In this document: positions 1 to 8,116 of the stretch, piece by piece
How the letters are laid out: every line of letters begins with the position of its first letter
How positions within the stretch are numbered: the first letter of the stretch is position 1
Source of the DNA: JBFXIE01 sp050176255
GTDB lineage: Bacteria; Pseudomonadota; Gammaproteobacteria; Burkholderiales; Burkholderiaceae_C
Reading direction: 5' to 3' (one strand)
Assembly: GCF_050176255.1 (NCBI RefSeq)
Contig: NZ_JBFXIE010000010.1
Length of the DNA: 64,000 nucleotides
Position numbers and translations under genes: made by a program
The notes under the pieces: model-generated
Databases searched by the model: none
Seen by the model: the letters and a program-made list of their open reading frames with translations, nothing else
Told to the model about the DNA's origin: nothing

Positions 1-120
1 GAAATTGCGCAATGTCAACAGGCGAAGCCCGGAACAACGGCAAACCCAGCGCTGAATAGCGCTTGAGAAACTGAATGCCGTTTGTAAAAGCATGGCGCAA
101 ATAAAGCAGTTTTCGAGGGG
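1..120 (-). other. Integron cassette 2, 5' part only (truncated by window edge)
   Basis: Reading the minus strand, this stretch follows the recombination core (GTTAGTC, 126-120) that closes the first cassette, so it should be the start of the second cassette. An ATG on the minus strand at about 90 opens a frame that runs off the window edge. I do not recognise its product, and cassette ORFs are commonly orphans. What is seen is the core site and the open frame; that it is a cassette follows from the position. Confidence 0.5.
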
Positions 121-179
121 ACTAACGGCCAAGGTAAGCCGCCCGCCGTAGGCGGGTCGGCTTGAACGCCGGGTTAGAC
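120..179 (-). other. attC: attC recombination site (59-base element)
   Basis: On the minus strand this 60-bp segment begins with GTCTAAC, an exact RYYYAAC R'' box, and ends with GTTAGTC, a one-mismatch GTTRRRY R' box. Between them lies an imperfect inverted repeat (GTTCAAGCCGACCCGCC ... GGCGGGCGGCTTACCTTGGC). These are the hallmarks of an integron attC site read as a folded bottom strand. Its orientation, pointing away from intI, is the expected one for a cassette next to attI. Confidence 0.85.
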
Positions 180-367
180 CCGAAGGCCAAAAGGGAGCGC
201 CCGGACTTGGACACGGGCGCAGCCCACGAAAAAGCGCTGGGCCACGAGAGCGGCGCAGCGCTGCAAAAATGATAGCTGGTAGCGCTTGCCGCACAAGCGC
301 TGGAGCCCAAAAAGGCTTGAAAAACTTTGGAACAGGGCCGAGCGCTGGAACAAGTGGCTGCGCGCAT
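122..367 (-). CDS. Doubtful cassette ORF
   Basis: An 81-codon minus-strand frame lies inside cassette 1 and stops with TAG inside the attC R' core, as many cassette ORFs do. Its translation is rich in Ser, Ala and Pro and is largely the translated palindromic repeat and attC, with no recognisable domain. An extended version of the frame starts in attI at 487, which would be abnormal for a cassette gene. I consider it probably non-coding and list it because the frame ends exactly at the attC core. Confidence 0.2.
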   Translation of the reverse strand: MRAATCSSARPCSKVFQAFLGSSACAASATSYHFCSAAPLSWPSAFSWAAPVSKSGRSLLAFGSNPAFKPTRLRRAAYLGR

Positions 368-387
368 AAAGCGGGTGATGGGACTAA
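126..387 (-). mobile_element. Integron gene cassette 1 (262 bp, attI-proximal)
   Basis: The cassette is bounded by two identical GTTAGTC cores on the minus strand (388-382 at the attI junction, 126-120 at the attC end). It carries its own attC at the distal end. It is short and holds no convincing gene. Most of its interior is a copy of the palindromic repeat found eleven times in this window. Non-coding or repeat-bearing cassettes are known but uncommon; this one may be a silent cassette. Confidence 0.75.
264..325. repeat. Palindromic family repeat, copy 1 (inside integron cassette)
   Basis: The sequence reads AAAATGATAGCTGGTAGCGCTT, then a short loop, then AAGCGCTGGAGCCC. The AGCGCTT/AAGCGCT arms can form a hairpin. 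Ten further copies occur in the window. This one sits entirely within integron cassette 1. Confidence 0.8.
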
Positions 388-503
388 CTAGATTTAGACG
401 GCAGCCATCGTAAGCAAGCTGATCTGCCAAAACAAGATGTATCCACCAGTACATAGGGATACTACCCAGCTGATGCCGTTTAGGCAAACCTAAAATTTTC
501 CGG
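382..503. promoter_or_regulatory. attI: attI site and intI upstream region
   Basis: This 120-bp stretch lies between the intI start codon and the first cassette. The crossover core is GTTAGTC on the minus strand (388-382). In known integrons attI adjoins the 5' end of the integrase gene, and cassettes are transcribed away from it. No LexA box (CTGT-N8-ACAG) was seen upstream of intI, so SOS control of this integrase is not supported. Confidence 0.65.
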
Positions 504-1538
504 ATGACATCATCTCCCTATAGTGCTGCATCCACCGCATCTGCCGTGCCGGGTGCCGCCCCGGCGCCCAAACTATTGGATCGTTTGCGTGATCATCTGC
601 GCACGCGCCATTACAGCATTCGCACCGAGACGGCTTATGTCGATTGGGCGCGCCGCTTTATCCTGTTTCACGGAAAGCGCCATCCGCAAGAGATGGGCGC
701 GGCGGAGGTGGAGGCTTTTTTGACGCATCTGGCGGTGCAGCGCCAGGTGTCTGCATCGACCCAGAACCAGGCCAAGGCGGCGATTTTGTATCTGTATAAA
801 CAGGTGCTGGGTGTGGATTTGCCCTGGCTGGACGGTGTGGTGCAGGCGAAGGCGCCCAGGCGCCTGCCGGTGGTGCTGACGGCCACCGAGGTGCGTGCTT
901 TGCTGTTGCACATGCAGGGCACGACCGGGCTGATTGCACAGTTGTTGTATGGCACGGGCATGCGCTTGCTGGAGGCGCTGCGCCTGCGCGTCAAGGATGT
1001 GGAATTTGCCCGGCGCGAAATTGTGATCCGCGAGGGCAAAGGCAACAAAGACCGCATCACCGTGCTGCCTGAAAACCTGATCCAGCCTTTGCAGCAGCAA
1101 TTGCAAAAGGCGCGGGCGCTGCACGAAAAGGATGTGGCGGCGGGTTTTGGCCGTGTGCATTTGCCGCACGCGCTGGCGGTGAAGTACACCAACGCAGATC
1201 GCAGCTGGGCTTGGCAGTGGGTGTTTCCGTCGCCGGTGCGCTCCGTTGATCCGCGCCCCGACGCTGTGACGGGCGCTTTGCTGGAGCGGCGCCACCATGT
1301 GTACCCCGAGTCGGTACAGCGCGCGGTGCGCGAGGCGGCCAAGCTGGCGCAGATCGACAAGCCGGTGAGTCCGCATGTGTTGCGCCATTCATTCGCCACG
1401 CATTTGTTGCAAGCGGGCTACGACATCCGCACGGTGCAGGAGCTGCTGGGCCATGCCGATGTGAGCACCACCATGATTTACACGCATGTGCTCAACAAGG
1501 GCGGGCGCGGCGTGCTCAGCCCGCTGGATGCGCTGTAG
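504..1538 (+). CDS. intI: Integron integrase IntI (tyrosine recombinase)
   Basis: A 344-residue tyrosine recombinase of the IntI family, which inserts and excises cassettes between attI and folded attC. An N-terminal SAM-like core-binding domain spans roughly residues 24-112 (AKLLDRLRDHLRTRHYSIRT-like motif). The catalytic domain has the full set of residues: R154 in GTGMR, H291 and R294 in PHVLRHS, H317 in LLGHAD and Y326 in TMIYTH. The stretch at residues 205-240 (ALHEKDVAAGFG ... NADRSWAWQ) is the extra IntI-specific patch that separates integron integrases from XerC/D. The gene is full length and looks intact. An attC and attI lie immediately upstream in the canonical divergent layout. 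The first 20 residues are low-complexity, so the start could lie slightly downstream. Confidence 0.95.
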   Translation: MTSSPYSAASTASAVPGAAPAPKLLDRLRDHLRTRHYSIRTETAYVDWARRFILFHGKRHPQEMGAAEVEAFLTHLAVQRQVSASTQNQAKAAILYLYKQVLGVDLPWLDGVVQAKAPRRLPVVLTATEVRALLLHMQGTTGLIAQLLYGTGMRLLEALRLRVKDVEFARREIVIREGKGNKDRITVLPENLIQPLQQQLQKARALHEKDVAAGFGRVHLPHALAVKYTNADRSWAWQWVFPSPVRSVDPRPDAVTGALLERRHHVYPESVQRAVREAAKLAQIDKPVSPHVLRHSFATHLLQAGYDIRTVQELLGHADVSTTMIYTHVLNKGGRGVLSPLDAL

Positions 1539-1645
1539 CCCTTGGCGTGGCAAGGTCGCGTCCCATGGCTTGCGCCTTTGGCCGCGCAACGGGTGGGACA
1601 ATCGCCCGCTGGTTGACCCACTCTTTTTCTTACAGGTACATCCCC

Positions 1646-2065
1646 ATGGCAGGTCTGAAAGCGGGTGCGCCCGCGCCCCAATCCATCACAGTGCATGAAC
1701 AGTCACGGGTACTGGAAGTCGCGTTCACCGATGGCGCCACGTTTCGCATCCCCTTCGAACTGATGCGCGTGTACTCGCCCTCGGCCGAAGTGCAGGGCCA
1801 CGGCCCGGGTCAGGAGGTGCTGCAAACGGGCAAGCGCGATGTCACGCTGGTGGACTTGGCGCCGGTGGGCAACTACGCGGTGCAGCCCACGTTTTCTGAT
1901 GGTCACGACAGCGGCATTTTTTCGTGGGACTATCTGTACGAGTTGGGCCGCAACGAGCAGGCCCTATGGGCCGAATATGCCGAGCGACTGGCTGCGGCTG
2001 GTGTGGACCGCGACGCGCCCATGGCGCCAAAGCCTGCCAGCGGGCATGGTTGCGGTGGACATTGA
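1646..2065 (+). CDS. DUF971 protein (GBBH-like N-terminal domain)
   Basis: A 139-residue protein made of one DUF971 domain, the fold found at the N-terminus of gamma-butyrobetaine hydroxylases and in small stand-alone iron-sulfur-linked proteins. Typical segments are RVLEVAFTDG, FRIPFELMRVYSPSAEV, the VGNYAVQPTFSDGHDSGIFS core and a YLYELG tail. The C-terminus ends in a His/Gly/Cys-rich GHGCGGH. A longer frame exists upstream to 1547, but the ATG at 1646 begins the conserved domain. In many betaproteobacteria this gene precedes ubiE, as here. The molecular role is not established. Confidence 0.85.
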   Translation: MAGLKAGAPAPQSITVHEQSRVLEVAFTDGATFRIPFELMRVYSPSAEVQGHGPGQEVLQTGKRDVTLVDLAPVGNYAVQPTFSDGHDSGIFSWDYLYELGRNEQALWAEYAERLAAAGVDRDAPMAPKPASGHGCGGH

Positions 2066-2178
2066 TGTCAGCAACCGCCCCTGCTCGTCTTTTTTCTTTC
2101 ACCAAATAGCCACACATGCCCCATGCTTGCGCGGGGTTGCCGCTGTACGCATGCCCAGCGGCTGCTTAGCATCACATC

Positions 2179-2910
2179 ATGAGTACCACGCATTTCGGAT
2201 TTCAGTCGGTTGCAGAAGAAGACAAGGCGCGCCACGTGCGCAGCGTGTTTGATTCGGTGGCCTCCAAGTACGACGTCATGAACGACCTGATGTCAGGCGG
2301 GCTGCACCGCGCCTGGAAGGCCTACACCGTGATGGTGGCCAACCTGCGCGAGGGCGACCAGGTGCTGGACATTGCGGGCGGCACGGGCGACCTGTCGCTG
2401 GCGTTTGCCAAAAAGGTTGGCAGCACCGGCCGCGTGGTGCACACCGACATCAATGAAGCCATGCTGCGCGTGGGGCGCGAGCGGCTTATCAACCAGGGCG
2501 TGGTGCTGCCCACGGCGGTGTGCGATGCCGAGCACCTGCCCTTTCCCGATGACCACTTTGATCTGGTCAGCGTGGCCTTTGGCCTGCGCAACATGACGCA
2601 CAAGGATGCGGCGCTGCGCGAGATGTGCCGCGTGCTCAAGCCGCGCGGGCGGCTGCTGGTGCTGGAGTTTTCCCGCATAGCCAAGCCGCTGGAAAAGGCC
2701 TACGACTGGTATTCGTTCCAGGTGCTGCCGCGCCTGGGCAAGCTGGTGGCGGGCGACGACGCCAGTTACCGCTATCTGGCAGAGTCGATTCGCATGCATC
2801 CGGGTCAGGAAGATCTCAAATCCCTCATGCAGCAAAGTGGCTTTGGGCATGTGGACTATCACAACATGACTGGCGGCATTGTGGCCTTGCATGTTGGAAT
2901 CAAGTGCTGA
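2179..2910 (+). CDS. ubiE: Ubiquinone/menaquinone C-methyltransferase UbiE
   Basis: A 243-residue SAM-dependent methyltransferase that adds the C-methyl group to the benzoquinol ring in ubiquinone synthesis. Class I methyltransferase motif I is VLDIAGGTGDLS (63-74), with the UbiE signature YDVMNDLMSGGLHR near residue 31 and the MTHKDAALREMCRVLKPRG segment in the middle. Length and sequence are typical. It leads a run of quinone genes ending in ubiJ and ubiB on the same strand, which supports a joint role in coenzyme Q biosynthesis. Confidence 0.97.
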   Translation: MSTTHFGFQSVAEEDKARHVRSVFDSVASKYDVMNDLMSGGLHRAWKAYTVMVANLREGDQVLDIAGGTGDLSLAFAKKVGSTGRVVHTDINEAMLRVGRERLINQGVVLPTAVCDAEHLPFPDDHFDLVSVAFGLRNMTHKDAALREMCRVLKPRGRLLVLEFSRIAKPLEKAYDWYSFQVLPRLGKLVAGDDASYRYLAESIRMHPGQEDLKSLMQQSGFGHVDYHNMTGGIVALHVGIKC

Positions 2911-2962
2911 TTTATCGTCGAATCTGTCGGTTGAACGCCATTAATACATTGGAGAAGACATT

Positions 2963-3973
2963 ATGAAACTGTGGTCTGTGGTCTTGGTCGCCATGCTGGC
3001 GGTTGTGCATCTGGATGCCGATGCCAAGCGCATGGGTGGTGGCAAATCCATCGGTAAGCAGTCCAGCAATGTGACTCAGCGCGACTCTGCAACGCCTCCC
3101 GCCGCTCCCGGTGCACCTGCGCAGAGTGCCACCAACAACGCGGCTGCCGCCAAGCCCGCCGCTGCGCCCAACGCTGCCGCGGCTGCCCCCAAGAAGCCCT
3201 GGGGCGCCATGCTGGGCGGTCTGGCCGCGGGCCTGGGCCTGGCCTGGTTGGCCAGCTCGCTCGGCCTGGGCGCAGAGTTCGGGCAGTTTCTGCTGATGGC
3301 GCTGTTGGCGCTGGTGGTGATGGGGGTGGTCGGCATGATCATGCGCTCGCGCAAATCCGCTGCTGCGGGCCAGACGGGCGCTTCGCCTTTCGCCTTCCAG
3401 GGTGCGGGCGCGGCCACGCCGTCGCAGGCGCAGGTGCCGCCCCAGTACAGTCCCGACAAGGTGGGCAATGACGCATCGGCCCGCCCGTGGGAGCGCAGCG
3501 GCATGGCCTACCAGGCGCCTGCTGCCGCCGGCGGCTCTGCAAGCCTGATCGGCTCGGCCTTGACTGGCTCGCAAAACTGGGGTGTGCCAGTCGACTTTGA
3601 CGCCGAGGGATTTCTGACGGCTGCCAAGCGCAACTTCACCACGCTGCAGGCTGCGTGGGACCGTTCCGACATCGCCACGCTGCGATCCATGATGACCGAC
3701 GGCATGCTCGACGAAATCCGCACCCAGCTGAGCGAGCGCGGGACACACCGCGGCGCCGAGCAGCCCAACCAGACCGACGTGGTCATGCTGGAGGCTCAGC
3801 TGCTGGGCATCGAAGAGATGGATGACGGCTACCTGGCCAGCGTGGAGTTCTCCGGCATGATCCGCGAGGAGCCCTCGGCAGGCCCCAGCCCCTTCCGCGA
3901 GGTCTGGAACATGACCAAGCCCAAGAGCGGCACCAGCGGCTGGCTGGTGGCGGGCGTACAAGCGCTGCAGTAA
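2963..3973 (+). CDS. Tim44-like domain membrane protein
   Basis: A 336-residue protein with an N-terminal signal-like segment (1-22) and an Ala/Pro-rich linker (about 45-75). Two hydrophobic stretches follow (about residues 78-98 and 105-127), then a second linker and a C-terminal Tim44-like domain (about 195-336). That domain contains FLTAAKRNFTTLQAAWDRSD and a closing SGWLVAGVQAL motif. Tim44-like proteins bind membranes and are often encoded between ubiE and ubiJ in Burkholderiales. The bacterial role is not well defined; a link to the membrane Ubi complex is inferred from position only. Confidence 0.85.
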   Translation: MKLWSVVLVAMLAVVHLDADAKRMGGGKSIGKQSSNVTQRDSATPPAAPGAPAQSATNNAAAAKPAAAPNAAAAAPKKPWGAMLGGLAAGLGLAWLASSLGLGAEFGQFLLMALLALVVMGVVGMIMRSRKSAAAGQTGASPFAFQGAGAATPSQAQVPPQYSPDKVGNDASARPWERSGMAYQAPAAAGGSASLIGSALTGSQNWGVPVDFDAEGFLTAAKRNFTTLQAAWDRSDIATLRSMMTDGMLDEIRTQLSERGTHRGAEQPNQTDVVMLEAQLLGIEEMDDGYLASVEFSGMIREEPSAGPSPFREVWNMTKPKSGTSGWLVAGVQALQ

Positions 3974-4053
3974 GCAACGGGCCGCGCGGCAAGTGGCGCG
4001 CGCGGCCAAAAAGCCCGCAGCCGGGTGCCCGGTTCGGGGAATAATCGCGGGCT

Positions 4054-4638
4054 ATGTCAACACAGTTTCCTTTTTCTCTCCTGGACGGGCTCTTCGAGCG
4101 CATCGTGTCGGGCCCGCAGCCGCCTGCATGGCTGGTGCATGAGTTGCAGCACCGTGTGGTGCTGTTTCTCAATCATGTGCTCATGCAAGAAAGAGAGGCC
4201 ATGGATCGCCTTGCGCGTCAGCGTGGCCGTGTAGCGCGGGTGCAGTGGCGTGTGTTTTCGATGGCGCTGCAGATCACGCCCGCAGGGCTGTTCGATCTTG
4301 CCCAGGACAGCACCGCGCCCGATCTGCGGCTGGAGGTGTCTGAAACCTCCCCGCTGTCGCTGGCCCAGGGCGCACTGCGTGGCGACAGGCCGGCCATTCG
4401 CATAGAAGGCGATGTGCAACTGGCTGCCGACATCAACTGGCTCGTGGATCATGTGCGCTGGGATGTCGAGGAAGACCTGGCGCGCGTGATAGGTGATGCG
4501 CCAGCGCGGGCCCTGGCTTCTGTGGCCGCGCGTCTGGCCGACGCTTTGCGCCGCTTCGTGGGTGGGCGCCTGGGTGGCCTGGGCTGCGATCCGTCCGCGC
4601 AGGGCCAGGGCAACACTACTGACCGCTCGTCGTCATGA
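4054..4638 (+). CDS. ubiJ: Ubiquinone biosynthesis accessory factor UbiJ
   Basis: A 194-residue SCP2-domain protein. UbiJ binds lipophilic ubiquinone intermediates and, with UbiK, organises the Ubi enzyme complex. Supporting segments are the VVLFLNHVLMQEREAMDRLA helix, the SCP2 core with RIEGDVQLAADINWLV, and WDVEEDLARVIGDAPA near the C-terminus. Its stop overlaps the ubiB start by four bases (ATGA), so the two are translationally coupled. This ubiE-ubiJ-ubiB grouping matches that of enterobacteria, with the Tim44-like gene inserted. Confidence 0.92.
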   Translation: MSTQFPFSLLDGLFERIVSGPQPPAWLVHELQHRVVLFLNHVLMQEREAMDRLARQRGRVARVQWRVFSMALQITPAGLFDLAQDSTAPDLRLEVSETSPLSLAQGALRGDRPAIRIEGDVQLAADINWLVDHVRWDVEEDLARVIGDAPARALASVAARLADALRRFVGGRLGGLGCDPSAQGQGNTTDRSSS

Positions 4639-6200
4639 GCCGCCTCTTGCGGGGCGCCACCATCGTCTGGGTGGTGCTGCGCCACGGGCTTGACGAACTG
4701 CTGCTGTCCAACTTTCGCCAGCCTTGGCTGCGCGGCCTTACCCGCGTGATCACTTTTGGGCGCCGTCTGGATGCCCCGCGCGGCCAGCGCCTGCGCGAGG
4801 CGCTGGAGAGCCTGGGCCCCATCTTCGTCAAGTTTGGTCAGGTGCTGTCCACCCGGCGCGATCTGCTGCCCCCTGACATTTCGGACGAGCTGGCGCTGCT
4901 GCAAGACCGCGTGCCGCCGTTTGATTCCGACATTGCGGTGGCGACCATCGAGCGCGCGTTTCGCCGGCCGATTGGCGAGATCTTCGTGTCGTTCGAACGC
5001 GAGCCCGTGGCCAGCGCCTCCATTGCGCAGGTGCATTTCGCCGTGGTGCGCGATCGCACTGGGCGCGAGCGCGAGGTGGCGGTCAAGGTGCTGCGCCCCG
5101 GCATGCTGCCCGTGATCGACAAGGACGTGGCGCTTTTGCGCATGATGGCCGGCTGGGTGGAGGCCCTGTCGTCCGACGGCAAGCGCCTCAAGCCGCGCGA
5201 GGTGGTGGCCGAGTTCGACACCTACCTGCACGACGAGCTGGATCTGGTGCGCGAGGCAGCCAACGCCGCGCAACTGCGCCGCAACATGGAGGGGCTGGAC
5301 CTGGTGCTCATCCCCGAGGTGTTCTGGGAGCTCAGCCACGCCGAGGTCTTCGTCATGGAGCGCATGAAGGGCGTGCCCATCAACCAGGTGGATCGACTGC
5401 GTGCGGCAGGTGTGGACATCCCCAAGCTGGCGCGCGACGGGGTCACGATCTTTTTCACGCAGGTCTTTCGCGACGGTTTTTTCCATGCCGACATGCATCC
5501 GGGCAACATCCAGGTGAGTCTGGAGCCCGCCAACTTTGGCCGCTACATTTCGCTGGACTTCGGCATCGTGGGCACGCTGACTGAAGTTGACAAGGAATAC
5601 CTGGCGCAGAACTTCGTGGCGTTCTTCCGGCGCGACTACAAGCGCGTGGCAGAACTACACATCGAAAGCGGCTGGGTACCGGCCAGCACGCGCGTCAACG
5701 ACCTGGAGGCGGCCATCCGCACCGTGTGCGAGCCGTACTTCGACCGTCCGCTGAAAGAAATCTCGCTGGGCATGGTGCTGCTGCGCCTGTTCCAGACCTC
5801 GCGCCGCTTTCAGGTGGAGATACAGCCGCAGCTGGTGTTGCTGCAAAAGACCCTGCTCAACATCGAGGGCCTGGGGCGCCAGCTCGATCCCGAACTGGAT
5901 CTCTGGAGCACGGCCAAGCCGTTCTTGGAGAAATGGATGCTTGAGCAACTGGGCCCACCGCGCCTGTGGCGCGAGCTGCGCGCCGAGGCCCCGCAATACG
6001 CCAAGATACTGCCTGATCTGCCGCGCCTGCTGCACGACTACTTGCGCCACAAGCCGCGTGACAACCGTGCCGAGCTGCAGGAGCTGCTGGCGGCGCAAAA
6101 GCGCACCAACCGGCTGCTGCAAAGCCTGCTGTACGGCGGTCTGGGCTTTGTGCTGGGGCTGCTGGCCATGCAGCTGATCGTGCGCGTCCGATTGTTCTGA
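4635..6200 (+). CDS. ubiB: Ubiquinone biosynthesis protein UbiB (ABC1/ADCK kinase-like)
   Basis: A 521-residue atypical protein-kinase-like ATPase needed for ubiquinone synthesis. The hallmark KxGQ motif is at residues 66-69 (FVKFGQ), followed by LSTRRDLLP. The kinase-like VAVKVLRPG lysine strand, the HADMHPGNI catalytic loop and the LDFGIVG metal-binding motif are all present. Two closely spaced C-terminal hydrophobic segments (about 493-519) form the membrane anchor. The gene overlaps ubiJ by four bases and is complete. Confidence 0.96.
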   Translation: MSRLLRGATIVWVVLRHGLDELLLSNFRQPWLRGLTRVITFGRRLDAPRGQRLREALESLGPIFVKFGQVLSTRRDLLPPDISDELALLQDRVPPFDSDIAVATIERAFRRPIGEIFVSFEREPVASASIAQVHFAVVRDRTGREREVAVKVLRPGMLPVIDKDVALLRMMAGWVEALSSDGKRLKPREVVAEFDTYLHDELDLVREAANAAQLRRNMEGLDLVLIPEVFWELSHAEVFVMERMKGVPINQVDRLRAAGVDIPKLARDGVTIFFTQVFRDGFFHADMHPGNIQVSLEPANFGRYISLDFGIVGTLTEVDKEYLAQNFVAFFRRDYKRVAELHIESGWVPASTRVNDLEAAIRTVCEPYFDRPLKEISLGMVLLRLFQTSRRFQVEIQPQLVLLQKTLLNIEGLGRQLDPELDLWSTAKPFLEKWMLEQLGPPRLWRELRAEAPQYAKILPDLPRLLHDYLRHKPRDNRAELQELLAAQKRTNRLLQSLLYGGLGFVLGLLAMQLIVRVRLF

Positions 6201-6243
6201 TCCCCACCTCCGTTCCCTCTATCAATTCGTCAGGAGTGCCAGC

Positions 6244-7695
6244 GTGTTGCTCTTCATGGTGATTGCTTACCTGTTCGTCACCATTGGCATCGGCCTGTGG
6301 GCCGCCCAGCGGGTGAAGAACACGGCCGATTTTGCGATTGCGGGGCGCCATCTGCCCATGTACATGATCATCACCACCACGTTTGCGACGTGGTTCGGCT
6401 CAGAGATCGTGCTGGGCGTGCCCGCCAAATTCATCGAGGGTGGCCTGCGTGCCGTCGTCGAAGACCCCTTCGGTGCGGGCATGTGCCTGATTCTGGTGGG
6501 GCTGTTCTTCGCGGCCAAGCTCTACCGCATGACGCTGCTGACCATCAGCGACTATTACCGCGAGCGCTATGGCCGCGCTGTGGAGATCATCTGCTCGATC
6601 ATCATCATGCTCAGCTATCTGGGCTGGGTTTCGGCGCAGGTTACGGCGCTGGGGCTGGTGTTTCACCTGCTGTCGGGCGGCGCGGTCAGCGTTGCCTGGG
6701 GCATGGTCATCGGTGTGCTGTCCATCCTGGTCTATACGCTGTGGGGGGGCATGTGGTCGGTGGCCGTGACAGACTTCGTTCAGATGATCATTCTGGTTGT
6801 GGGCCTGCTGGTGCTGGCCTGGTTTGCCAGCGACATGGCGGGCGGCGCAGGCAAGGTGATCGAGCTGGCCACCAGCCGCGACATGTTCCGGTTCTGGCCT
6901 GAGCCGTCCTGGCATGAAATCATCTTCTTCTTTGGCGCGGCCATCACCATGATGCTGGGCTCGATTCCGCAGCAGGACGTGTTCCAGCGCGTGATGTCGG
7001 CCGACAGCGAGAAATCGGCCACGCGCGGCACCATTATCGGCGGCACTGCCTACATCATCTTTGCCTTCGTACCCATGTTCCTGGTGACCAGCGCGCTGAT
7101 CATCATGCCGCAGGAGGCCACCGCGCTGCTGGCGCAAGACCCGCAGAAGGTGCTGCCCACGCTGGTCATGGAGCGCATGCCGGTGGTCATGCAGGTGCTG
7201 TTCTTCGGTGCGCTGCTGTCGGCCATCAAGTCGTGCGCGTCGGCCACGCTGCTGGCCCCCAGCGTGACCTTTACCGAAAACATCTGGCGCCAGTTCCGCC
7301 CCGAAAACATCAGCGACCGCGAGAATCTGCTGACCATGCGCATCAGCGTGCTGGTGTTTGCGGTGGCCGTGCTGGCCTATTCCATCAAGATGGAAGGCAC
7401 TCCCATTTATGAGCTGGTGTCTTCTGCCTACCAGGTGCCGCTGGTGGGGGCCTTCGTGCCGCTGGTGTTCGGCTTGTACTGGAAGCGGGCCAGCACCCAG
7501 GGCGCGCTGTGCGCCGTGGTGCTGGGCATCGGCGTCTGGGTCATTTTCATGGCCACGCCTGCGCTGCACGAGGCCTTTCCGCAGCAGCTGGCGGGCCTGG
7601 TGGCGGCCGCTTTCGGCATGGTGGCTGGGTCGCTGGCGCCCCAGGTGGTGCGCAGCACCCATGCCTCGCATCACCGGATGGTGGGGGTGGAGTAG
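6244..7695 (+). CDS. Sodium:solute symporter family protein (SSS)
   Basis: A 483-residue polytopic membrane protein of the solute:sodium symporter family with about 13 hydrophobic segments. Family features include the AIAGRHLP motif after the first helix, TTFATWFGSE in the second, and the ISDYYRERYG loop. The start is GTG with a CAGGAG ribosome-binding site 7-8 bases upstream. The substrate cannot be told from sequence. The gene follows ubiB by 43 bases but is functionally unrelated to it. Confidence 0.9.
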   Translation: MLLFMVIAYLFVTIGIGLWAAQRVKNTADFAIAGRHLPMYMIITTTFATWFGSEIVLGVPAKFIEGGLRAVVEDPFGAGMCLILVGLFFAAKLYRMTLLTISDYYRERYGRAVEIICSIIIMLSYLGWVSAQVTALGLVFHLLSGGAVSVAWGMVIGVLSILVYTLWGGMWSVAVTDFVQMIILVVGLLVLAWFASDMAGGAGKVIELATSRDMFRFWPEPSWHEIIFFFGAAITMMLGSIPQQDVFQRVMSADSEKSATRGTIIGGTAYIIFAFVPMFLVTSALIIMPQEATALLAQDPQKVLPTLVMERMPVVMQVLFFGALLSAIKSCASATLLAPSVTFTENIWRQFRPENISDRENLLTMRISVLVFAVAVLAYSIKMEGTPIYELVSSAYQVPLVGAFVPLVFGLYWKRASTQGALCAVVLGIGVWVIFMATPALHEAFPQQLAGLVAAAFGMVAGSLAPQVVRSTHASHHRMVGVE

Positions 7696-7805
7696 GGCAT
7701 CCGGGCCGTGCTGGCAGCTGCGCCGCCATTGCGCCCGCAGTGCCGGGGCGGGCAGGGTGCGTGCCTATAATCTGCGGCTTTGCCGATCTTCCGCACCTCT
7801 TCGCA

Positions 7806-8105
7806 ATGCCTATTTACGCTTACCGATGCGGCTCCTGCGGCTACGCCAAGGATGTGCTGCAGAAAATCTCCGACGCTCCCCTGACGGATTGCCCCGCCTG
7901 TGGCGCGCGGGCCTTCACCAAGCAGGTGACGGCCGCTGGCTTTCAGCTCAAGGGCACGGGCTGGTATGCGACCGACTTCAGCGGCCGCAGCCAGCCGGCA
8001 GCGGCGGCACCTGCGGCAGACGCGTCCTCGGGCGCGGAGCCTGCTACAAAAAAAGAAGCTAGTAGCGCAGGCGCAGCAAGCGCTATGGCTACTTCTGATA
8101 CATAA
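7806..8105 (+). CDS. FmdB family zinc ribbon protein
   Basis: A 99-residue protein. The N-terminal 60 residues are a FmdB-type regulatory zinc ribbon: MPIYAYRC, two CxxC pairs (C8/C11 and C29/C32), and the GTGWYATDF ending typical of betaproteobacterial members. The C-terminal 40 residues are an Ala/Ser/Pro-rich tail. Its last 20 codons (8044-8096) are a copy of the window's palindromic repeat, translated in frame up to the stop codon, so the repeat has supplied the C-terminus. The gene precedes DUF502 and aspS, a common order in Comamonadaceae. The start ATG was chosen at the conserved MPIYAYRC. Confidence 0.9.
   Translation: MPIYAYRCGSCGYAKDVLQKISDAPLTDCPACGARAFTKQVTAAGFQLKGTGWYATDFSGRSQPAAAAPAADASSGAEPATKKEASSAGAASAMATSDT
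8044..8096. repeat. Palindromic family repeat, copy 2 (inside the FmdB gene)
   Basis: The segment reads AGAAGCTAGTAGCGCAGGCGCAGCAAGCGCTATGGCTACT, a diverged member of the repeat family. It lies wholly inside the 3' coding end of the FmdB-type gene. Confidence 0.6.
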
Positions 8106-8116
8106 ACTGGATACGC

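Noticed and set aside
2912..4009. A 365-codon minus-strand open frame over the Tim44-like gene
   Set aside because: It is a composition-driven shadow; the plus-strand product has a signal segment and a recognised C-terminal domain.
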